This document shows, one piece after another, positions 31,658-37,389 of a stretch of 37,389 nt of DNA (the first letter of the stretch is position 1; each line of letters opens with the position of its first letter). Origin of the DNA: Roseovarius sp. UBA6217 (GTDB taxonomy: Bacteria > Pseudomonadota > Alphaproteobacteria > Rhodobacterales > Rhodobacteraceae); contig DISF01000059.1 of the NCBI GenBank assembly GCA_002421985.1, positions 1 to 37,389 of the forward strand. The letters run 5' to 3'. Under the pieces are notes generated by a model. It saw only the letters and a list, made by a program, of their open reading frames with translations, was not told the DNA's origin and ran no database searches. A program made the translations under genes and the position numbers.

Positions 31658-32571
31658 TCGGCGGTCTTGTCTCTCGCCTCGGGGGACGGGGACGGGGCGG
31701 GCAGATCGCCCCTCACCGCCGGGGGCAGGCCCATCAGCATGCGCGTGATGGTGATAAGCTCGTCGCGCATCTTGGTGCGCGGCGTCACCCGGTCGAGCAT
31801 CCCGTGTTCCAGCAGGTATTCGGCGCGCTGAAACCCCTCGGGCAGTTTCTCGCGGATGGTCTGCTCGATCACGCGCGGCCCGGCAAAACAGATGAGCGCG
31901 CCCGGCTCGGCGATCTGCACATCGCCCAGCATCGCGTAGGACGCGGTCACGCCGCCGGTGGTGGGATGGGTCAGCACCGCGATATAGGGCAGGTGCGCTT
32001 CCTTGAGCATCTGCACCGCCACCGTGGTGCGCGGCATCTGCATGAGCGAGAGAATCCCCTCCTGCATCCGCGCGCCGCCCGCAGCGGAAAAGAGGATCAG
32101 CGGGCGCTTGTGCTTTACCGCAGTTTCGGCAGCAGCGATGATCGCATTGCCCACATACATGCCCATGGAGCCCGCCATGAACGAGAAATCCTGCGCCGCG
32201 GCCACGATGGGCGTGCGCCCGATCTCGCCGGTGGCGACAAGCATCGCCTCTTTCTCGCCGGTGGCCTTTTGCGCGGCGCGCAGCCGGTCGGGATATTTCT
32301 TCTGGTCGCGGAATTGCAGCGGGTCGGGGGTGGGCGCGGGCACCGCCACCTCGGAGAAAACCCCACCATCGAACAGCGCGGCAAAGCGCGCGCGCGGCGT
32401 GATCGCCATGTGGTGCCCGCAATTGGTGCAGACATTGAGATTGCCCTTGAGTTCGCGGTGAAACAGCATCGTGCCGCAGTCTTCGCATTTCGTCCACAGG
32501 TTCTCGGGCATCTCGCGGCGCGAGAAGATCGAGTTGATGCGCGGGCGCACGTAGTTGGTGATCCAGTTCAT
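31654..32571 (-). CDS. accD: Acetyl-CoA carboxylase carboxyltransferase subunit beta
   Basis: A 305-residue beta subunit of the carboxyltransferase that, with AccA, transfers CO2 from biotin to acetyl-CoA to make malonyl-CoA. The N-terminal zinc ribbon is intact: Cys29, Cys32, Cys48 and Cys51 (TKCEDCG and VCTNCG). The crotonase-like body has FMAGSMGMYVGNAI, SAAGGARMQEG and HPTTGGVTASYA. The last 20 residues are a proline- and acid-rich tail. The start at 32571 (MNWITNYVRPRI) is the conserved one; a GTG at 32607 would add 12 residues. It feeds malonyl-CoA to the FabD/FabF enzymes encoded earlier in the window. Co-translated with folC. Confidence 0.96.
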   Translation of the reverse strand: MNWITNYVRPRINSIFSRREMPENLWTKCEDCGTMLFHRELKGNLNVCTNCGHHMAITPRARFAALFDGGVFSEVAVPAPTPDPLQFRDQKKYPDRLRAAQKATGEKEAMLVATGEIGRTPIVAAAQDFSFMAGSMGMYVGNAIIAAAETAVKHKRPLILFSAAGGARMQEGILSLMQMPRTTVAVQMLKEAHLPYIAVLTHPTTGGVTASYAMLGDVQIAEPGALICFAGPRVIEQTIREKLPEGFQRAEYLLEHGMLDRVTPRTKMRDELITITRMLMGLPPAVRGDLPAPSPSPEARDKTAE

Positions 32572-32633
32572 CGCGGGGCCGGTCCTGTCGCTGATCTCTT
32601 CCCCCACTTAAGCGGGCACCACGCGAAATGCAA

Positions 32634-33521
32634 TCAGCCGCGCAGGGCCAGCCGGATCGCCAGCCACGCACATAGCAGCATCACGATGTCAACCGGCAGG
32701 ATCGCCGTCATCGCCCCCGCATCATCAAGCGCGAAAGGATAGACATAAAGCGCCAGCCCGTCGAACTGCCCCTTGGGCGCGGCCACGAGAATGGCGCTGA
32801 AATTGTTGACGAAATGCAGCGCCGTTGCCGGCCCCAGCGTGCCGAACCGCGCGGTCAGATCCGCCGCCGCAAGCCCGAAGCCGATGGCCCAGAGCATCAC
32901 CAGCCAGCCGCCTGCGCCATAGGTGGCGCTGTCGAAATGCAACAGGCCAAAGCCAAGCGCGGGCAGGCCCATCCAGACCAGCGGCGAGGAAAAACGCGCG
33001 GCAAGCTGGCTTTGCAGATAGCCGCGAAAGGCCACCTCCTCGGCGAAGACCTGGCAAAACAGCCCGACAAGCGCCAGCGGCAACAGTGACAGCCATGTGC
33101 CAAGGCCAAGGCCGCGCGCGGGCCGCAGCGTCTCGGGCATCGGCACCAGCGCGACGGCGGCGTATAGCACCACCAGCGCCAGCCCTGCCCGCGCGAAGTG
33201 CCGCGCAGCGAGCGGCAGCGGCCCAACGAGGCTCAGGAGGTCGCGCCGGTGCACCACCCTGAGCGCCATCGCCAGCGCCGCGACCAGCAGCGCGAAATTG
33301 AAGAGCGTAATCAGCACGCCCGCGGGCGTCGTCGCCGCAGCGATCCCCGGCCTGATCCGCGCCCAACCCTCGGCCCCGAAAATCACCGGCAACAGCCCCG
33401 ACCACAGCCCCCCCAGCATCACGAACAGCGCCACCGTAAGCGCGACCCCCGCGCCCAGCCGCCCGATCCCCGCCGAAGCGCGGGCCGGGGCAACAAGGAT
33501 TTCATGGGCGGCGTATCGCAT
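32634..33521 (-). CDS. CPBP-family intramembrane metalloprotease
   Basis: A 295-residue membrane protein with about eight hydrophobic segments and the CPBP (Abi, CAAX-protease-like) signature in its second half: Glu161-Glu162 and Arg166 in FAEEVAFRGYLQ, His195 in FGLLHFD and His236 in ATALHFVNN. These residues form the metal site of related intramembrane glutamic or metal proteases. Bacterial members act in bacteriocin immunity or protein processing, but most, like this one, have no known substrate. The start at 33521 avoids a 38-residue arginine-rich extension. It is divergent from ilvD, with about 97 bases between, and accD follows after roughly 60 bases. Confidence 0.87.
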   Translation of the reverse strand: MRYAAHEILVAPARASAGIGRLGAGVALTVALFVMLGGLWSGLLPVIFGAEGWARIRPGIAAATTPAGVLITLFNFALLVAALAMALRVVHRRDLLSLVGPLPLAARHFARAGLALVVLYAAVALVPMPETLRPARGLGLGTWLSLLPLALVGLFCQVFAEEVAFRGYLQSQLAARFSSPLVWMGLPALGFGLLHFDSATYGAGGWLVMLWAIGFGLAAADLTARFGTLGPATALHFVNNFSAILVAAPKGQFDGLALYVYPFALDDAGAMTAILPVDIVMLLCAWLAIRLALRG

Positions 33522-33618
33522 GGCGCGACCGTATCGGCGCGCGCCGGGGTGTGCAATCGGCTTGCCCCGCGCCGCGCGCTGGCCTAGACCGATTGCCAGC
33601 ATATTCCGGGAGGCCAAA

Positions 33619-35376
33619 ATGACCAGGATCGACAAGTCCAGACTGCCCAGCCGTTACGTGACCGAGGGCCCGGAGCGCGCGCCGCACCGGTCCTATTATT
33701 ATGCGATGGGCATGACCGAGACCGAGATTCACCAACCGCTGGTGGGCGTCGCGACCTGCTGGAACGAGGCCGCGCCCTGCAATATCGCACTCAGCCGTCA
33801 GGCGCAGGCCGTCAAGGGCGGCGTCAAGGAGGCGCATGGCACCCCGCGCGAGTTTACCACCATCACCGTGACCGATGGTATCGCGATGGGGCATGAGGGG
33901 ATGCGCTCGTCGCTGGCAAGCCGCGAGGCGATTGCCGACTCGGTGGAGCTTACGATGCGCGGGCATTGCTATGACGCGCTGGTGGGGCTGGCGGGGTGCG
34001 ACAAATCGCTGCCCGGCATGATGATGGCCATGGTGCGCCTCAACGTGCCGTCGGTCTTCATCTATGGCGGCTCGATCCTGCCGGGCCGCGCCCCGCAGAT
34101 AGAGGAAATCCCCGATGATTTCCGCTCGCGTGATCTGACAGTGCAGGACATGTTCGAGGCCGTCGGCCGCAATCAGAACGGCACGCTGTCGGATGCCGCG
34201 CTCGATATGCTCGAGCGCGTGGCCTGCCCCTCTGCCGGGGCCTGCGGCGGGCAGTTTACCGCCAACACGATGGCCTGCGTGAGCGAGGCGATCGGCCTTG
34301 CGCTGATGAATTCCTCGGGGATGCCCGCCCCTTATGAAAGCCGCGACCAATATGGCGAGGCGTCGGGGCAGGCGGTCATGCACCTGCTGGAGCGCAACAT
34401 TCGCGCCCGCGATATCGTCACGCTCAAGAGCTTGCAGAACGCCGCGCGCGTGGTCGCCTGCACTGGCGGCAGCACCAATGCCGGGCTGCATCTTCCGGCG
34501 ATTGCCCACGAGGCGGGGATTGATTTCTTCCTCGACGATGTCTGCGAGATTTTCCGCGACACGCCCTATTTCGTCGATCTCAAACCCGGCGGGGCCCATG
34601 TGGCCAAGGATCTTTATGATGCGGGCGGAATCCCCGTGGTGATGAAGGAATTGCGCAAGGCGGGCCTCATCCACGAGGACTGCATGACCGCAAGCGGCCG
34701 CACCCTTGGCGAGGAACTGGACCTGATCGCGCGCGAGGCCGATGGCCGGGTGATCTATCCCATCGACGCGCCGATCACGAAAACCGGCGGCGTGGTCGGG
34801 CTCAAGGGCAATCTCGCGCCCGAGGGGGCGATCGTCAAGGTCGCGGGCATCGCGCCCGAGGACCAGGTATTCACCGGCCCGGCGCGCGTTTTCGAGTGCG
34901 AGGAAGACGCGTTCGAGGCGGTCAAGGCGCGCGACTATGCCGAGGGTGACGTTATCGTCATCCGCAACGAAGGCCCGGCAGGCGGCCCCGGAATGCGCGA
35001 GATGCTGTCGACCACCGCCGCGCTCTCGGGGCAGGGCATGGGCAAGAAGGTGGCGCTGATCACCGATGGGCGGTTCTCGGGCGCGACGCGCGGTTTCTGC
35101 GTGGGCCATGTCGGCCCCGAGGCGGCGCATGGCGGGCCAATCGCGCTCTTGCAGACCGGCGACATGATCACCATCGACGCGATCAAGGGCGAATTGTCGG
35201 TCGATCTGAGCGATGAGACGCTTGCCCTGCGCCGCGATGCATGGTCCGGCCCGCGCAAGACGATCTATACCGCCGGGGCGCTGTGGAAATACGCGCAGCT
35301 CGTGGGGCCGACCTACAAGGGCGCGGTCACCCATCCCGGCGCGCAGGCCGAAACCCATGTCTACATGGATATCTGA
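33619..35376 (+). CDS. ilvD: Dihydroxy-acid dehydratase
   Basis: A 585-residue IlvD, which dehydrates dihydroxyacids in isoleucine and valine synthesis. The likely iron-sulfur ligands are Cys54 (EAAPCNIALSR), Cys127 (GCDKSLPGMMMA) and Cys209 (PSAGACGGQFTANTM). The C-terminal LITDGRFSGATRGFCVGHVGPEA is the family signature. GGGAGG lies 5 bases upstream of the ATG at 33619. The frame is open upstream to 33097, but that part is arginine- and serine-rich and overlaps the divergent CPBP gene, so it is not coding. Its last 20 bases overlap the start of the next gene, suggesting translational coupling. Confidence 0.97.
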   Translation: MTRIDKSRLPSRYVTEGPERAPHRSYYYAMGMTETEIHQPLVGVATCWNEAAPCNIALSRQAQAVKGGVKEAHGTPREFTTITVTDGIAMGHEGMRSSLASREAIADSVELTMRGHCYDALVGLAGCDKSLPGMMMAMVRLNVPSVFIYGGSILPGRAPQIEEIPDDFRSRDLTVQDMFEAVGRNQNGTLSDAALDMLERVACPSAGACGGQFTANTMACVSEAIGLALMNSSGMPAPYESRDQYGEASGQAVMHLLERNIRARDIVTLKSLQNAARVVACTGGSTNAGLHLPAIAHEAGIDFFLDDVCEIFRDTPYFVDLKPGGAHVAKDLYDAGGIPVVMKELRKAGLIHEDCMTASGRTLGEELDLIAREADGRVIYPIDAPITKTGGVVGLKGNLAPEGAIVKVAGIAPEDQVFTGPARVFECEEDAFEAVKARDYAEGDVIVIRNEGPAGGPGMREMLSTTAALSGQGMGKKVALITDGRFSGATRGFCVGHVGPEAAHGGPIALLQTGDMITIDAIKGELSVDLSDETLALRRDAWSGPRKTIYTAGALWKYAQLVGPTYKGAVTHPGAQAETHVYMDI

Positions 35377-36043
35377 GCGCGGCGCGCGGCTCGGGCCTGC
35401 CTGCGCCGCGCTTTTGCTTGCCCTGCCCGCCTGTCTGGCACCTGCCACGCCGCAAGCGCCGATGACCGAGGCCGCGCTTGGCAGCGGGGCGGTGGTGCTG
35501 CGGGCACCGCGTGGCTATTGCATCGACGCAAACAGCCTGCGCCGCCTGCCCGGTGGCGGCGGGTTCGTGCTGCTTGCCCCCTGCACGCAACTGACCGGCA
35601 CGCCGGGCGTGAGCGCGGCCCCGGCCCTGATGACCGTCTCGGTCATGCCGCAAAGCCCGGGCACCCCGGCGCCCGACGCCGGGAGCCTTGCCGCCGCCGT
35701 GGCACCCGCGCCCGTGCGGGGCGAGGGAGAGGCGGCAGGGCTGGTTTATGCGCAGGTCATGCAGGGCGGCGAGGCGGTGCTGCCCGGCGGCGATCCGCGC
35801 CATTGGCGCGGCGCGCGCGTGGTGGCGGGCCAGCTTGCCAGCCTCGCGCTTTATGTGCCCGAGGGAAGCGCCCTGACCGGGCGTGAGGGCCGCCTTTTGC
35901 TGGGCGATCTGGCGGCCGGGTTGTCGGCTGCGGCACCGGCCGGAACCGCCCCGGACAAACCGGCGGTCAAGACGGCACAGGCCCCCTCTGACCAAACGCC
36001 GCCCCGCGGGTTTCTCGCGCGATTGTTTCCCGTTTCGAATTAA
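35357..36043 (+). CDS. Putative lipoprotein of unknown function
   Basis: A 228-residue protein with an N-terminal export signal (ARLGPACAALLLALPACLAP) and a lipobox LPAC ending at Cys26, so it is probably anchored to a membrane on the periplasmic side. After the signal, a cysteine in APRGYCIDANSLRRLPGGG and another in VLLAPCTQLTG could form a disulfide. An alanine/proline-rich region and a C-terminal GFLARLFPVSN follow. No family recognised. The ATG at 35357 overlaps ilvD by 20 bases and has no strong ribosome binding site, so coupling to ilvD is likely. Codon use matches its neighbours. Confidence 0.72.
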   Translation: MSTWISERGARLGPACAALLLALPACLAPATPQAPMTEAALGSGAVVLRAPRGYCIDANSLRRLPGGGGFVLLAPCTQLTGTPGVSAAPALMTVSVMPQSPGTPAPDAGSLAAAVAPAPVRGEGEAAGLVYAQVMQGGEAVLPGGDPRHWRGARVVAGQLASLALYVPEGSALTGREGRLLLGDLAAGLSAAAPAGTAPDKPAVKTAQAPSDQTPPRGFLARLFPVSN

Positions 36044-36132
36044 TGCTATGCACATATCTGTCGTGGTAACGTCGTGGCATCCGCGCACTGCGCGACAGGA
36101 TGTCGAGACGGGTTTTCAAAGGTGCGCCCCGC

Positions 36133-36891
36133 ATGAAACTGCTTGATACGGTCCTGCATCGCCGCATGATGCGCTTCTGGCGCAAGACGGCGCGCACCGC
36201 CCCGGCAATGTCGCTCGACGAATTGCGCCGCATCCGCGCAAGGGGCGCGCGCCTGTCGCATTTCCTGCAAGAGGCGCTGGCCGTGGCCGATCATCGCCTC
36301 TCCCTGCCCGTGGTCGGCTCGTCGGCGTTTCCGCGCCCCCACGGCACCGATTGGGCCTGGCGCCCCGAGGTCTGGCGCCTGCCGCTGCCCGCGCTCGGCA
36401 TGGCCTCGGTGCAATCCGGATCCATGCTGGGGCGCGAGATGACAATGTTTCACGATTGCGCCCATTCCGAGTTGTCGCTGCGGCAGGTGCGCAACACCCG
36501 CAAGGCCGATCTTGCGCCCTACGGGCTGCGGATGGATGCGTTTGCCTTTGACGGCTCGTTCCTGTCGCTGGTGATCGACCTGCCGCAAGAGGCCACCGAA
36601 GGGCTGGCCAAGCGCCATATCGTGCGCCTCGACACCATCATCGAGATGGAAAGGCCGCTGGAAATCTTTGCCCGGCTCAATATCCGCCACGGCCCCAATA
36701 CCGAACAGATCGTCCGTGAATTGCCGCCCTCGAAAGTAGAGACAACGGTCGAATTCGACCTTGCCTATTCCAACCTCAACGAAAAGCGGATCGAGCGCGC
36801 CTGGATCGACCTGATCTTTGAAAACCCGGCGATGAGCCAGGTGACGCTGCGCGATGTCACCTTCAGCCGCCGCCCCCGCGCGGCGCTCTAG
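36133..36891 (+). CDS. DUF6478 family protein
   Basis: A 252-residue protein that I recognise as the Rhodobacteraceae family DUF6478: LPVVGSSAFPRPHGTDWAWRP, then FHDCAHSELSLRQVRNTRKA, LAPYGLRMDAFAFDGSFLSL and a C-terminal IFENPAMSQVTLRDVTFSRR. It has no signal peptide or membrane segment. Many residues are conserved in the family, suggesting a beta-rich fold. Function is unknown. The start at 36133 (MKLLDTVLHRRMMRFW) fits the family; the ATG at 36100 adds a short basic leader. The next gene starts 15 bases after its stop, so the two are probably an operon. Confidence 0.82.
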   Translation: MKLLDTVLHRRMMRFWRKTARTAPAMSLDELRRIRARGARLSHFLQEALAVADHRLSLPVVGSSAFPRPHGTDWAWRPEVWRLPLPALGMASVQSGSMLGREMTMFHDCAHSELSLRQVRNTRKADLAPYGLRMDAFAFDGSFLSLVIDLPQEATEGLAKRHIVRLDTIIEMERPLEIFARLNIRHGPNTEQIVRELPPSKVETTVEFDLAYSNLNEKRIERAWIDLIFENPAMSQVTLRDVTFSRRPRAAL

Positions 36892-36906
36892 CAAAGGACA
36901 GCGATC

Positions 36907-37296
36907 ATGAGCGACTGGACATTGACCAAGACCCGACTGTTCGAGGGCGTCTGGGAGGGCGTGCTGAAACGGGCAGAGCCGGGGGGCGCGCCCCCCGAGA
37001 TCGAGGTGACTCACCTGCAACAGCCGCTCGACGGGGTCGAGATCATCGCCCGCCCCGATGGCGGGGAATGGGCGTTGCGCGTGCCGGTGCCCGCCGACCG
37101 GATCGCCGACGGGGTGCAGACCTTCGTGATCCGCGAGTGCCGCAGCGGCGAGATTCTCGACAGTTTTGCGCTGGTGGCGGGCGATGCGCTGGCCCATGAC
37201 CTGCGCGCCGAGATCGTGCTCTTGCGCGAGGAGCTGGACCTGTTGAAGCGCGCCTTCCGGCGGCATTGCCTGGAGACTGCCGCTGACGGGGGGTAG
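36907..37296 (+). CDS. Small hypothetical protein with C-terminal coiled coil
   Basis: A 129-residue protein. The first 95 residues look like a small beta-rich domain (TKTRLFEGVWEGVL, then GVEIIARPDGGEWALRVPVP). Residues about 98-122 (RAEIVLLREELDLLKRAF) have heptad-spaced leucines typical of a coiled coil. No named domain is recognised. AAAGGAC lies 7 bases before the ATG at 36907. It follows the DUF6478 gene by 15 bases on the same strand, so the two may act together. The stop is about 90 bases from the window end; nothing readable lies beyond, only a C-run. Confidence 0.75.
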   Translation: MSDWTLTKTRLFEGVWEGVLKRAEPGGAPPEIEVTHLQQPLDGVEIIARPDGGEWALRVPVPADRIADGVQTFVIRECRSGEILDSFALVAGDALAHDLRAEIVLLREELDLLKRAFRRHCLETAADGG

Positions 37297-37389
37297 GCAA
37301 GTGGGATAGGACCTGCCCTGCCGGGACGCGGCGCGGGCAGCGCGGTGGAGGGGCGTGTTGCCGACAGTCGCCCCCTGCCCCCCCCCCCC

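Noticed and set aside
30383..32671. An apparent accD-folC fusion of 762 codons
   Set aside because: The upstream part reads accD in the wrong frame; FolC starts at 31657 and AccD has its own intact frame.
1..37389. tRNA or rRNA genes
   Set aside because: I found no clover-leaf with a TTCAA/G loop and no rRNA-like stretch by eye.

Overview
The window looks like chromosomal DNA of a Rhodobacteraceae (Roseobacter-group) alphaproteobacterium. The basis is very high GC, GTG starts on pntA and gyrA, a fused SelD/NADH-dehydrogenase-like protein, a RibB with a decayed GTP-cyclohydrolase II half, a DUF6478 protein, and intergenic sequences of a kind I recall from that family. Genus and species cannot be read from it. 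Both ends stop inside C-rich runs, the left one inside a repeat, so it may be a whole contig.

Layout. 1-2.3 kb (-): ribB-ribH-nusB, tightly packed. 2.4-3.7 kb (-): a DUF3422 gene broken by two one-base losses in homopolymers. 3.9-7.0 kb (-): pntA-pntB transhydrogenase with a clear terminator. 7.1-7.6 kb (-): small membrane methyltransferase. 7.8-12.7 kb (-): fatty-acid block fabD-fabG-acpP-fabF and mltG. 12.8-14.7 kb (+): cytochrome b561-YceI fusion and a small membrane protein. 14.7-20.7 kb (-): MATE exporter, SelD fusion, SLC13 permease, usg. 20.9-23.7 kb (+): gyrA. 23.7-24.8 kb: a divergent, less GC-rich pair, DUF4236 protein and voltage-gated K+ channel. 25.2-26.8 kb (+): acuI and a GNAT acetyltransferase. 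26.8-27.8 kb: a decayed patch with an IS5-type transposase remnant and a rhizobial-type palindromic repeat. 27.8-30 kb: Tat-type lipoprotein (-), then sufE and a fatty-acid desaturase (+). 30.4-33.5 kb (-): CPBP membrane protein, accD-folC. 33.6-37.3 kb (+): ilvD, an overlapping lipoprotein, DUF6478 and a small hypothetical protein.

Function. Most genes are core metabolism: riboflavin, NADPH supply, fatty-acid synthesis and its malonyl-CoA input (accD), branched-chain amino acids, folate, Fe-S assembly and DNA topology. Accessory features sit in the gaps.

The most unusual signal is not a gene. Six copies, three near full length (about 180-200 bp) and three partial, of one nested-palindromic repeat lie just past gene 3' ends. 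Stems are kept by compensatory changes, and one strand reads as a hairpin followed by a T-run. I do not recognise it as a named family.
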